From [Mycobacterium] manitobense (GTDB taxonomy: Bacteria; Actinomycetota; Actinomycetes; Mycobacteriales; Mycobacteriaceae), in NCBI RefSeq assembly GCF_025821665.1, contig NZ_JACKSJ010000088.1:17454-81453 (forward strand): a stretch of DNA of 64,000 nt, given 5' to 3'. Positions 50,554 to 58,935 of this stretch are shown here, in pieces. Position 1 is the stretch's first letter. Every line of letters begins with the position of its first letter. The notes below the pieces were generated by a model that saw only the letters and a list, made by a program, of their open reading frames with translations, searched no databases and was not told the DNA's origin. A program made the translations under genes and the position numbers.

Positions 50554-50676
50554 TGGTCGGGGTCTCGTGACCTCGAACCGGCGATTGTCGAGCCGCCGGC
50601 GACTCCCACCAGCGGTGGGAAGGGTGTCGGCCGGCGGGCCGGTGCGTGACGCTGGCGCCCATGTACCATCCGACCA
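50554..50676 (-). promoter_or_regulatory. Probable SAM-IV riboswitch upstream of metC
   Basis: On the minus strand, TGGTCGG (50676-50670) pairs perfectly with CCGACCA (50560-50554), closing a 123-nt domain. Inside are GCGCCAGCGTCA (50658-50647), CCGGCCGACACCC and the perfect hairpin CCCACC-GCT-GGTGGG (50619-50605). The order of these elements resembles what I recall of the SAM-IV consensus, found in actinobacteria upstream of sulfur genes including metC. The core differs at several positions (for example no GGTCATGAGTG), so a covariance search is needed. Confidence 0.65.
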
Positions 50677-50775
50677 CTTCTTCGAAGTGTTCGCTAGGAA
50701 TTCGACACCGGAGTTGAGAGTTTTTCCGTCCGTCAGCGTCGTTTCACGCCTGGTGACGCTTCACACCCGCGTTGG

Positions 50776-51144
50776 CTACTCGTCAGGACCGACGTCGAAG
50801 TCGCTCGGATGCACTTCGATCGGCCGGCCATGCGGTGTGCGGTGCGCCGCGCGCTGCCACGCGCCGTGCCAGCGTGCTGTCTCGTCCGGTTCGACGCCCT
50901 TGCGCGCCAACAGGTCTTCGAGTGCGCAGAGCCAGTGGTGGTAGTAGGTGTCGCCCATGTCGGCGTCACCCGCCGCCTGTGCCGCCGTGATGCGGGTGGC
51001 GAGCGCGTCGGCCCACTCGGCCCAGCTGTACAGCCCGCGCTCGTGCAGACAGACCGCGATCGCAAAAACCCTTGCCTGCCAGGGACTCTCGAACATCACC
51101 TGGTCGCCGCGCGCGATCGAGGGAGGCGAGTCAGGCTGAATCAT
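50776..51144 (-). CDS. Nitrile hydratase accessory/activator protein
   Basis: A 122-aa protein resembling the N-terminal domain of a nitrile hydratase beta subunit (SPWQARVFAIAVCLHERGLYSWAEWADALA, then YYHHWLCALEDLLARKG), the pattern of activator proteins that insert cobalt (P14K/NhlE type). Its ATG overlaps the beta-subunit stop by 4 nt, so it is the last gene of the leftward cassette. Confidence 0.82.
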   Translation of the reverse strand: MIQPDSPPSIARGDQVMFESPWQARVFAIAVCLHERGLYSWAEWADALATRITAAQAAGDADMGDTYYHHWLCALEDLLARKGVEPDETARWHGAWQRAAHRTPHGRPIEVHPSDFDVGPDE

Positions 51145-51806
51145 GCTGGTTCCAGATACGGTTCCCACGCGTCGATCGACACAGTCAGGGCCGGATCTGC
51201 GTCCGGCCACAACTCGGTGCCGCGGAACGCCACCCCATAGAGCCACTTCGGCTGTTCTCCCAGGCCGTGGGCGTTCGAGTCTGCGAAGACATGTGTCCCG
51301 TGCACGAATTCGATCACCGCCGGCTTGCCCCGGGCATACCGCGGAAGCCGCGTGTGATGCGCGAAGGGCCCGGTGATCGTGCGCACGCGCTGACCGACGG
51401 TGAACCGCGGATCCGTGGTCGCGGGCCGCTCGGAGGGCGCTCCGCGTGCATACATCTTCGGCACATCGCGTGCGTGCAGGACACGGCGCACCGGTCGCGG
51501 TGGGTGTAACGACCGGCCGGCGGTCAGTTCGTCGGCGGTGACCAATCCGCCCTCCTCGAGCAGCTTGAGCAGTCCGGCGAACCAGATCTCGTAGTAGCTC
51601 CGCCGGTCGTAGTCCGGCAGGGTCTCGCGCGCGGAACGTGCCATGTCGAGGTTCCACACCCCGGCGGCGCCCAGAGCCAGGTGCAGCGCGAACAGCCGCG
51701 GCTCCCAAGCCGCATGCCACAGTGCGTGTTCGGAACCGGGGACAACCGGTCCGTGATGCGGTTGGCCGCCCAGATCGGCGTAGGTGACGTACTCCCCGCT
51801 GCTCAT
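51141..51806 (-). CDS. Nitrile hydratase beta subunit
   Basis: A 221-aa subunit of normal length for the family. N-terminal [12 protein letters not shown] and [16 protein letters not shown], then [21 protein letters not shown], and a C-terminal SH3-like half with [10 protein letters not shown] and [20 protein letters not shown]. It pairs with the alpha subunit and is coupled to it by a 4-nt overlap. The enzyme would hydrate a nitrile to an amide in the cytoplasm. Confidence 0.88.
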   Translation of the reverse strand: MSSGEYVTYADLGGQPHHGPVVPGSEHALWHAAWEPRLFALHLALGAAGVWNLDMARSARETLPDYDRRSYYEIWFAGLLKLLEEGGLVTADELTAGRSLHPPRPVRRVLHARDVPKMYARGAPSERPATTDPRFTVGQRVRTITGPFAHHTRLPRYARGKPAVIEFVHGTHVFADSNAHGLGEQPKWLYGVAFRGTELWPDADPALTVSIDAWEPYLEPA

Positions 51807-52444
51807 GCGCCGACGCTCTCCGGCTCACGGGGGAGGCCGGCGCCGATCATCGAATCGCGGGTCACCAACGCGGCGAGATCCTCCTCGTCGAGATGTTCGG
51901 TGCCCACCGGTCGCAAGGGGAGGACGAGGTAACGGATTTCGGCGGTCGAATCCCAGACCCGGATCTCCGTGTCCGGCGGTAGCCGCACACCGAAATCGGC
52001 CAGCACACCGCGCGGGTCACGTACCGCGCGCGACCGGTACGGCGCGCTCTTGTACCACGTGGGTGGCAGGCCCAACACAGTCCACGGGTAGCAGCTGCAC
52101 AGCGTGCAGACCACCAGATTGTGTCGCGTGGGAGTGTTCTCGACGGCGACCATGTGCTCGCCCTGCCTGCCGGTGTAGCCCAGCGACGCGATCGCGGCGG
52201 AGGCGTCGGTCAGCAACCAGTCGCGGTAGCCCGGATCAACCCACGCCCGAGCCACCACACGCGCACCGTTGCGAGGTCCGACGCGCGTCTCGTAGGTGTC
52301 GATGACCTCGTCCAGTGCCGCTGGATCGACATATCCCTTTTCGACGAGCACGCTTTCCAGCGCCCGCACCCGCAGGTCCATCTCGCCGATCGCGCCGGGA
52401 TGACCCCCGTCGATGCCGGGACTGCGGCCGGGTCCGCTCATCAT
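51803..52444 (-). CDS. Nitrile hydratase alpha subunit, cobalt type
   Basis: A 213-aa metal-bearing subunit. The claw motif VCTLCSCY places Cys ligands at 113, 116 and 118. Thr in the second position and Tyr at the end are the cobalt-type signature; iron enzymes have [23 protein letters not shown] follows as usual. It begins 53 nt after the argininosuccinate-synthase paralogue and is coupled to beta. No amidase gene lies in the window, so the amide may be the final product. Confidence 0.92.
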   Translation of the reverse strand: MMSGPGRSPGIDGGHPGAIGEMDLRVRALESVLVEKGYVDPAALDEVIDTYETRVGPRNGARVVARAWVDPGYRDWLLTDASAAIASLGYTGRQGEHMVAVENTPTRHNLVVCTLCSCYPWTVLGLPPTWYKSAPYRSRAVRDPRGVLADFGVRLPPDTEIRVWDSTAEIRYLVLPLRPVGTEHLDEEDLAALVTRDSMIGAGLPREPESVGA

Positions 52445-52497
52445 TCGAGATTACGGCGACGAGACAACCATGCCCTGGAGCGACGCACGGTGAGCGC

Positions 52498-53724
52498 CTA
52501 TGCCGTCGAGACGGCAGAACCGTTGAGCCGACTCAGCGTCACGGACCTGGCCGCGGCGGCCTTGTGGTACTCCCACTGCTCGCGATCGCGGATGTAGAGC
52601 GGCGAAACGGCCTTCAATCCTTCGAGCTCGAACCCCCCGTTGCGCAGGGTGAACCTGACGGTCCCACTGACGCGGTGAGCACTGACTTCGAGGAAGGACT
52701 GCAATGCCGTGCGGAGACCGCGGAACCACCGCCCCTCCACGGCCTCCATGATCAGGGCGTCGCCGAGCGTTCGCATCCAACGCAGGGTCTCCACGTCCAG
52801 TGTCGCCGATGCCAACTGACCGAAGGCTTCGAGGATGAGTGCCGCGGCGGGTGCTTCGCGCACCTCGAGCACCTTCTCGCCACCTTCCAGGTGCTCCAGG
52901 CTGGAGAACCGTCCGATGCCGTAGCGGCCGACTTTGGCGTTGATGTTGGAGATCAGTTCGACGAGGTCGGTGACGGGCTCGGCGTCCACCGACACCAGAC
53001 GCCCCGCGTCGAACCGCAGCTCGATCACCCGACTGGCCGTCTCGGATGCGACAGACCACTCATAGAGATTCTCGTCGATCTGGAACGCTTCGGGGTCGTC
53101 GAGTGTCCCGCTCTCGAACTCCCTGCACCACAGGTTGGTGTCGGTGCTGAGGTAGCGATTCGCGAAACCGGAGATCCCGAAATTCTCCTGCAGCTCCAGG
53201 CGCTTGAAGTCCCGGGAGAGGGCGTCGAACTCATACGGCGATCCGTAGTAGCCGTCGAAACCCAGGTCGCTGATGGCCCCGTTGAGCCTTCGCAGGCTGT
53301 TCTGTGACTGATTGGCTGTGTGGAGCAGACACTTCGCCCCGACCGATCGCGCGAGCTCCACACCGACTCGTGCAATCAACGGTCGTGACAGGGACGCACT
53401 GATCGGATGCTGTCCGAGATACCTTCCGCCGGCGAGCATCGACGCGTGCACGAATTCCTCGGCGAATTCTCTTCTGCAGTCCACCCTTGTGATGTGTACG
53501 TCGAACTTGTCGGCGATGTGCGAGAACTGGCCGATGTCGAAGTCGTCGCCGACGTCGACGGACAGCGCAACCACGTGTACGTCGAGTTTCGCCAGCTGCG
53601 CCAGGAGATAAGCGCTGTCCAGTCCGCCGCCGCACAACGTCACGATCGTGTCGTCGGGGCAACACAAATCCTCGATGTCCCTGAAGGAGCGGATCTTCCT
53701 GTTGTTCATCAAGTCAGATCCCAT
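52498..53724 (-). CDS. Argininosuccinate synthase paralogue
   Basis: A 408-aa PP-loop ATPase of the ArgG family. The ATP motif is LCGGGLDSA where ArgG has YSGGLDTS. ASLSRPLIARVGVELARSVGA and STDTNLWCREFESGTLDDP align with ArgG segments. Conservation is weak in the citrulline and aspartate pocket, and the gene is not near other arg genes, so it is unlikely to be the housekeeping enzyme. It probably activates another carboxylate- or urea-like oxygen with ATP and joins it to an amine. It heads the nitrile hydratase cassette. An ATG at 53709 is an alternative start. Confidence 0.75.
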   Translation of the reverse strand: MGSDLMNNRKIRSFRDIEDLCCPDDTIVTLCGGGLDSAYLLAQLAKLDVHVVALSVDVGDDFDIGQFSHIADKFDVHITRVDCRREFAEEFVHASMLAGGRYLGQHPISASLSRPLIARVGVELARSVGAKCLLHTANQSQNSLRRLNGAISDLGFDGYYGSPYEFDALSRDFKRLELQENFGISGFANRYLSTDTNLWCREFESGTLDDPEAFQIDENLYEWSVASETASRVIELRFDAGRLVSVDAEPVTDLVELISNINAKVGRYGIGRFSSLEHLEGGEKVLEVREAPAAALILEAFGQLASATLDVETLRWMRTLGDALIMEAVEGRWFRGLRTALQSFLEVSAHRVSGTVRFTLRNGGFELEGLKAVSPLYIRDREQWEYHKAAAARSVTLSRLNGSAVSTA

Positions 53725-54445
53725 GTGTCAACGCCCTATCTGGCTGGGTCCGGGTTACTGCTGAAGACCTCACCGTTGCCTGTGAAGTTCCCGTTCTTTC
53801 GCCCGACGCGTCCGAGAGAAAGCGCGCACCGGCGACGCGGGGAAGGCCCGAATGCGACCACGGATTCGCGTCTTCCCGACCGGCTCAGGCTAACACTCGG
53901 GGCTCCGGTCAGCAAAGAAATTGGCGATCATTCTTCCTCATGAGGCATACAGCGCCCGAGGCGCGGCGGCCCGCACCTTTGGACACGTCACGGCCCGGCG
54001 AACCATTGTCCCGAGGACCGCGTCTCCGGCCGTCGTTCATTGTCAATTCAAGAACCGCGCTCGGCTGCGTGCCCGACCCGATCCGAGCTGTGCGGAGAAA
54101 TCGGCCTTTTCAAGTATCCCAGCGGCATTCGCGGGCTTCGGCCGGGTGGCGGACGCGCGCTCACGGTTGGTGAGCGGATCTCGAATTCGGCCCCGGAACG
54201 GCCGGTCGGGATGGGGTCTGTAATCGATGGGGCAAGCCGCGGCCGCGTCGCTGCAATGGTCGGATCCGCGGCGTCGGCCAATGCCGGCACGCATCGGCAA
54301 AAGGGGCGAACGCGAGGTTCCGGCAAATATCACCGGACTGCCCGCGAACCCCGGAACCGGGCCGGACGGCGCAAAGTCGAGCGCATTTGCCTTCGACTTC
54401 GTCTTTCGCGCCGGAGCATGGCTGCCGTCATTCATGATGGTCCAC
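53725..54445. other. Intergenic region without a recognisable gene
   Basis: 721 nt between divergent genes. Reading frames through it have no plausible start or family features, and base composition is less biased by codon position than in the neighbours. It includes an AT-richer patch (53910-53945) likely to hold promoters for the leftward cassette. I see no RNA gene or clear repeat. Confidence 0.55.
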
Positions 54446-55204
54446 ATGGGGACGACACACGACGACATTGTGAGCATGCCCCGAGGCGGGCCGGATGCCT
54501 CGTGGCTGGACCGGCGGTTGCAGACCGACCGGCTCGAGTACCTGGACCGCGACGACGTCGACGACCGCAAGCGCAAGGTCATCGAATCCCTCGACCGCAC
54601 GGGCCGGCGGCGGTTCATGGGCAACTACGAGATGTGCGCCCGGGCCGTGCTGGCCGAGGTGACCGACATCGCATCGCCGAAGATCCTCGAACTCGGGTGC
54701 GGTCTGGGTGGGCTGTCGCGCAAGCTCCTGGAGCTCCACCCCTCTGCTCAGGTGACGGCCACCGACGTCGATCCCGCGTTCGTGACCGCCGTCGCCGCCG
54801 GCGACCTCGGCAGTCATCCACGCGCCACGGTGCGGGAGATGGACGCCACCGCGATCGACGCCGCCGACGGGTACTACGACCTCGCGGTCTTCGCGTTGTC
54901 CTTGCACCACTTGCCACCCGAGCAGGCCGCCAAGGTGTTCGCAGAGGGAACCCGGGTGGCGGACAAGTTGTTGGTCATCGACCTGCGCAGGTGGCGGGCG
55001 CCGCTCCAGCTGGGGTTGTTGGCGTTCACGCTGCCGCTCGCCGGGCTGGTCCCGCCGCTCCACGACGCGGTCATCAGCTCGCTGCGCGCCTACAGCCCGT
55101 CCGCACTGCGTGCGATCGCCCGGTATGCCGACCCTGCGGTCACCGTCGAATTCCGCACTCAACCCCGGGGCGCGACGGCGGTGGTCGCCGCTCGACCCCG
55201 GTAG
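54446..55204 (+). CDS. Class I SAM-dependent methyltransferase
   Basis: About 252 aa. SAM-binding motif ILELGCGLGGLSRKLLE, then TATDVDP, and post-motif ALSLHHLPPEQAAKVFAEG. The C-terminal third has a hydrophobic stretch (LGLLAFTLPLAGLVPP), suggesting membrane association or a lipid-like substrate. The start is uncertain: ATGs at 54434, 54437, 54446 and 54476 are in frame. It is not linked by operon structure to its neighbours. Confidence 0.78.
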   Translation: MGTTHDDIVSMPRGGPDASWLDRRLQTDRLEYLDRDDVDDRKRKVIESLDRTGRRRFMGNYEMCARAVLAEVTDIASPKILELGCGLGGLSRKLLELHPSAQVTATDVDPAFVTAVAAGDLGSHPRATVREMDATAIDAADGYYDLAVFALSLHHLPPEQAAKVFAEGTRVADKLLVIDLRRWRAPLQLGLLAFTLPLAGLVPPLHDAVISSLRAYSPSALRAIARYADPAVTVEFRTQPRGATAVVAARPR

Positions 55205-55230
55205 CCGGACGCACAGACCGGCCGCTCATC

Positions 55231-55944
55231 TCATTCGTCCGATGCGGTGTGCAACACCGAGCTCGTGACGCGAGCGCACTCGAAACGAAATTCCCGCGCC
55301 GGGCGGCGCACCGGCTCCATGGTGGTGTCAGGATGAACGATCACCCCACCGCCGGAGGGGATTCCGAGTCCCGCAGCCCTTCCCTCGAGTGAACCGATCG
55401 CACGGGACAGCCGCCTCCACCCGGCCTCCTCGTCGTGTGTGTCGACGACGGCGGGCACGAGATCGAACACCTCGAGCAGGTCGCTCGCGGAGGATTCCGG
55501 CGTTTCTGCGATCCCATAGCGGCCGAGTTGAACTGCTCCCGCTGAAATGCCAAGCAGCACAGCCCCTCGCGCATACCGGCTGAGGATCGCGTCCTTCATG
55601 CCGGTCTCCTCGAACGTTTTCCAGCCGCGACGCACGTCGCCGCCGGCCAGGACCACCAGCCGGGCACGCTCCAGAAACGCTCGGTCGTCCGCGGGGAACG
55701 ACGATTCGATCATCCGTCGATCGGTCACTCCAACCGCATCGACCGCCGCCTCGAAGATGTCGTAGAACTCCGGGCGGTCCCCGTTGGATGCCCCGATGTA
55801 CGCGGCGCAGATCGGTGTGTCGTGAATCAACCCAGCGAGGACGGTGTCGAGGAACAGTCGGCCCTGCCGCTTCCAGAACAGCAACTGGCTGTCCGCCAGC
55901 AGGTAGAGCGGCTGCCGTTGCGCGGCGGAATCGAAGCAGTCCAC
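55231..55944 (-). CDS. S51 peptidase/type 1 glutamine amidotransferase-like protein
   Basis: A 237-aa protein of the peptidase E/cyanophycinase superfamily. The nucleophile elbow is LLGISAGAVQLG with Ser134, preceded by the LVVLAGGDVRRGW loop. The start is a GTG 2 nt after the universal stress protein stop, so the two form an operon. It probably cleaves a small peptide; substrate unknown. Confidence 0.75.
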   Translation of the reverse strand: MDCFDSAAQRQPLYLLADSQLLFWKRQGRLFLDTVLAGLIHDTPICAAYIGASNGDRPEFYDIFEAAVDAVGVTDRRMIESSFPADDRAFLERARLVVLAGGDVRRGWKTFEETGMKDAILSRYARGAVLLGISAGAVQLGRYGIAETPESSASDLLEVFDLVPAVVDTHDEEAGWRRLSRAIGSLEGRAAGLGIPSGGGVIVHPDTTMEPVRRPAREFRFECARVTSSVLHTASDE

Positions 55945-55946
55945 CG

Positions 55947-56771
55947 CTATGCGCCGGGCACCACCAGCACCGGCCGATGCGAGAATTGCAGCGTCGCCCG
56001 CGCGACACTGCCGAGCAGCACCTGACGCAGTGCCGATCGCCCGCGCGAGCCCACGACCAGTACCGCCGCGCGGCGGCGCGCCGCGACGTCCACGAGGACC
56101 TCCGCCGTCGCCCGTGCCGAGCCACCGCCCGGCTCGATCACCACACCGTCGGCCGCGGCGGTCTCTGCGTCGCCGTCCCCGACCGCGACCGCGACGATCT
56201 CCCGGCCGGCGAAGATTCGTTGGGCCGCCGCCAGCGCGCTCTGCGCGCCGGTCGAACCGTCCGTACCGACCACCACCGGTCCTTCGGCCAGCGCGTCGTA
56301 CTCGTCGGCCAGCATCGGCGCCTGCGCCACCAGGGTGGGCCGCGATGCGTACTGCACCGCGATGTCCGACACCGACCCCAGGAGTGCCTGTGCGCCGCCG
56401 AGCCCACGGGAACCGACCAGCACCACGTCAGCGGCGACCTGCTCGGCGAGTTGCGCCAGCACCAGACCCTCTCCGCCCCAGGACCGTTTCACCAGCGGCT
56501 CGGCGTCGAGGCCCGCGGCTCTGGCCAGCGTGGTGCCCGTGGCGGCCACCCGCTGCGCTTCGCGCTCGCCCTCGACCTCGGTGAGCTCGACCAGTTCGCT
56601 GGCACTGCGTGCGCTGGCCCGCAGCCGCCGCCGGAGCGCATCGCTGGTGAACGGGGGAGTCCACAGGTGCGCCACCCAGGCGTGCGCACCTGGGAGCAGC
56701 AGCCTCCCCACGTCGATCGCCGCCGTCGCAGCGGGTGAGCCGTCGAATCCGATGATCACGCCAAGCGGCAT
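55947..56771 (-). CDS. Universal stress protein, two-domain
   Basis: A 274-aa tandem UspA protein. The first domain starts GVIIGFDGSPAA and ends with the ATP motif GSRGLGGAQALLGSVS; the second starts VVVGTDGS and ends GSRGRSALRQVLLGSV. Both G-x2-G-x9-GS signatures are kept, so both domains may bind ATP. GAGGAAGG precedes the ATG at 56771. Confidence 0.92.
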   Translation of the reverse strand: MPLGVIIGFDGSPAATAAIDVGRLLLPGAHAWVAHLWTPPFTSDALRRRLRASARSASELVELTEVEGEREAQRVAATGTTLARAAGLDAEPLVKRSWGGEGLVLAQLAEQVAADVVLVGSRGLGGAQALLGSVSDIAVQYASRPTLVAQAPMLADEYDALAEGPVVVGTDGSTGAQSALAAAQRIFAGREIVAVAVGDGDAETAAADGVVIEPGGGSARATAEVLVDVAARRRAAVLVVGSRGRSALRQVLLGSVARATLQFSHRPVLVVPGA

Positions 56772-57126
56772 GCCAACACCTTCCTCTTCGTCAGTCTTCT
56801 GGGTCGCCGATGATCGACGAAAGCTGCTCTTGCACAAGCGGTATCGGCCGTCCGCATGACGATGGGCGTCGGAGGACCGGCCTTCGCCCGGACTGCTCCG
56901 AGACGGCGTCCGCTGTGGTCATCGTGACGAACCCCCATGCCGTCGTCGGCCGGTGTTCCCGTGCGCCAAGGCATTCGGGAGCGCGGCGACCCCGCCCGCG
57001 GACGTGGTCGCGCGACCTCGAGTGCCGGAAGGCGAACAGTGTTCGCGGCCCATCCTCGAATCCGACCCTAATCCGTCGGACGGTGTGTGTCGTCGAATTG
57101 ACGCGATCGCCGAGGTGGCGTGCGGG
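56772..57126. other. Intergenic region without a recognisable gene
   Basis: 355 nt upstream of the universal stress protein gene, which presumably holds its promoter. I looked for a DosR-type palindrome (GGGAC...GTCCC) and did not find a convincing one. Confidence 0.5.
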
Positions 57127-57486
57127 TCACTCGCCGAGCAGTATCCGGCGGTATCGGCGGCGTCCGTCGGCGTATTCGGGGCGGTCGCGGTAGATGATGG
57201 TCAGGGTGCCGGGATTCTCCCGGTTGGGCTCCGGGTAGACCGCGAACGTGTCCTCGGGTTGCAGCCCGACGATGCCGATGTAATCAGCCACGAACCCGTC
57301 GAGGTCGGCCTTCCATGCCTTGGCGGGCACCACCTCGACATAGGGCTTGATCGCGTTCGGGGCGTAGTCGCCGTGGTGGGCCCGCCGCTTGTCGTTCTCG
57401 AGCATCTGCTGGAGCTCTTGCCGGGACAGCTGCGGATTCTCCTGCTGGAGTTGCTTCAACCGGCGCACGTCGTCGAGGAAGCCCAT
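57127..57486 (-). CDS. Hypothetical protein, 119 aa
   Basis: A small soluble protein. The N-terminus is a charged helix (FLDDVRRLKQLQQENPQLSRQELQQML) and the rest is mixed (IKPYVEVVPAKAWKADLDGFVADYIGI). It has no signal peptide. I do not recognise the family. Confidence 0.65.
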   Translation of the reverse strand: MGFLDDVRRLKQLQQENPQLSRQELQQMLENDKRRAHHGDYAPNAIKPYVEVVPAKAWKADLDGFVADYIGIVGLQPEDTFAVYPEPNRENPGTLTIIYRDRPEYADGRRRYRRILLGE

Positions 57487-57550
57487 GATCGGACCCTAGC
57501 AGCGTCCGCCCGACCTGCATTCCGCGATGACGCAAGAGGAGCCGGTGAGG

Positions 57551-57590
57551 ATAGTTTACTTGTTTATCTTGCTCCGCGTACACTGGACGT
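57551..57590 (+). promoter_or_regulatory. AT-rich promoter/operator of the toxin-antitoxin pair
   Basis: GTTTACTT and GTTTATCTT form adjacent near-direct repeats (57554-57570). A possible -10 TACACT lies at 57579-57584, just before the ATG at 57591. The repeats could be an autoregulatory site. Confidence 0.45.
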
Positions 57591-58232
57591 ATGGCCGTCA
57601 GAACCACTTCCACCGATGCCGCGGCGGCGAAAGCCCGTCGCAGGCGGGAATCGTCGGCAACGGTGAAGGTGCGCAAGCGTGCGGCGCCGTCCGTGGAGGA
57701 CACCGCCTCGGCGGTGCACACCGCGCTGCAGTCGGCGCCCGCCTCGGTGCGCACCGACTTCGTCGAGACCGTCGCCGACCGCGATGAGGCCGGCCTCGAC
57801 GACGCACTCTGGGGCGCCGCCCCGTCCACCGACGAGGTGCGGGCAGCCGCGCTGCGGGGCCTGAAGAACGACTTCCTCGCCCGGCGGGAACTACTGGGTG
57901 CGTCGCTGTCGCGGCCCCAGGTCGCCGAACTGCTCGGAGTGACGCCGCAGGCCGTCCTCGACCGGTTGGCCGAGGGCGATCTGATCGGGCTCAGGGATGG
58001 CCGGGAGTGGCGGATTCCGATGTGGCAGATCAACGCCGGTGCCGAGCGGGGTTTCCTGCCCGGGATCGCGGCGGTTCGCGAGGTGTTCCCGGGCGGACTC
58101 GTCGCGCTGAGCAGATGGGTCACCACCCCGAACGCCGACCTCGGCGGCGCGACTCCCGCCGACGCCCTGGCGGCCGGCCGCGTGCCGAAGGTCGTCGCCG
58201 CGGCGGCGGCGATCACCGCCGCGGCGTGGTAG
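57591..58232 (+). CDS. Xre/MbcA-ParS-type antitoxin
   Basis: A 213-aa DNA-binding protein. After a basic, low-complexity N-terminus, a helix-turn-helix is seen at RPQVAELLGVTPQAVLDRLAEGDLIG, and the C-terminal domain (WQINAGAERGFLPGIAAVREVFPGGLVALSRWV) matches the toxin-binding part of antitoxins paired with RES toxins. It overlaps the toxin start by 7 nt. Confidence 0.78.
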   Translation: MAVRTTSTDAAAAKARRRRESSATVKVRKRAAPSVEDTASAVHTALQSAPASVRTDFVETVADRDEAGLDDALWGAAPSTDEVRAAALRGLKNDFLARRELLGASLSRPQVAELLGVTPQAVLDRLAEGDLIGLRDGREWRIPMWQINAGAERGFLPGIAAVREVFPGGLVALSRWVTTPNADLGGATPADALAAGRVPKVVAAAAAITAAAW

Positions 58233-58924
58233 CCGAACTCGGCGAACCGCATCGGCCGCTGCGCGGTGGCCGGATCTGGACGTGGCGCTGGCCCACCACG
58301 CTGCCCAGGGCCGGCTGGGGCTGGTGCCGGGTCTACCACCGGTCCGGGCACACGCCCGACGGCGTCACCCACCGCGGATACGGGCCACTCGCGCGTCTCG
58401 ACCATCACACGCCTCCGCCGGACGCGCCGGCGATGTGCCCCGACGGCCGAACCGTTCTCTACGTCGCGGGCAATCTGTCCACCGCGCTCGGCGAGGTCTT
58501 CGGTGACCTCGAAGAGGCGGCGATCTGCCCGGGATACCGCGTGGCGCTGGTCCGCCCCCGCGCCGAGATCATCACACTCGACCTGCGCTCCGAAGGCGCC
58601 GCCATGCGCATCGGCGCCCTGCCGTCACTGGCCACCGGCGCCTATCCGCGGCCCCACACCCAGCGCTGGGCGCGGGCGATCTACGAAGACCAGCCTGCGC
58701 GACGACCGGTGGACGGGGTCTACTACCACGCCGCCCACAGCAACGGCCGCGCCCTGGCGCTGTGGAACACCGATGCCGACGTCGAGACGGTCGCCTCGCC
58801 GTCCGGCGAGGACCAGGACTTCGCTCTCAACGATCCGCGCATGTGGCGGCGCGTCGTGGTCGCGGCGGGCGATCTCGGCATGACCGCAGCCCGGGTCGAC
58901 GCGTGCCCGCGTTGCGAAAGCTGA
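58226..58924 (+). CDS. RES-domain NAD+-degrading toxin
   Basis: A 232-aa RES-domain protein. Conserved features are the early Arg/Tyr region (WCRVYHRSGHTP), Glu in STALGEVFGD, and GVYYHAAHSNGRALALWN near the end. RES toxins such as M. tuberculosis MbcT degrade NAD+ by phosphorolysis. The GTG at 58226 is chosen for its overlap with the antitoxin. It is longer than MbcT, with extra N-terminal residues. Confidence 0.8.
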   Translation: MVAELGEPHRPLRGGRIWTWRWPTTLPRAGWGWCRVYHRSGHTPDGVTHRGYGPLARLDHHTPPPDAPAMCPDGRTVLYVAGNLSTALGEVFGDLEEAAICPGYRVALVRPRAEIITLDLRSEGAAMRIGALPSLATGAYPRPHTQRWARAIYEDQPARRPVDGVYYHAAHSNGRALALWNTDADVETVASPSGEDQDFALNDPRMWRRVVVAAGDLGMTAARVDACPRCES

Positions 58925-58935
58925 CCGCTCCGGCG

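Larger units (their letters stand above)
50400..50775. other. metC leader and intergenic region
   Basis: 376 nt between metC and the nitrile hydratase accessory gene. Contains the riboswitch candidate (50554-50676) and the possible leader peptide. From 50677 to 50775 there is only the presumed metC promoter; TTCTTCGAA (50679-50687) is a small palindrome there. Confidence 0.6.

Noticed and set aside
54040..55392. Rightward 450-codon frame over the second methyltransferase
   Set aside because: Arg-rich nonsense composition; the overlapping frame has a clear SAM-binding motif.
56772..57126. DosR box upstream of the universal stress protein
   Set aside because: No match to the GGGAC...GTCCC palindrome beyond scattered GC-rich similarity.
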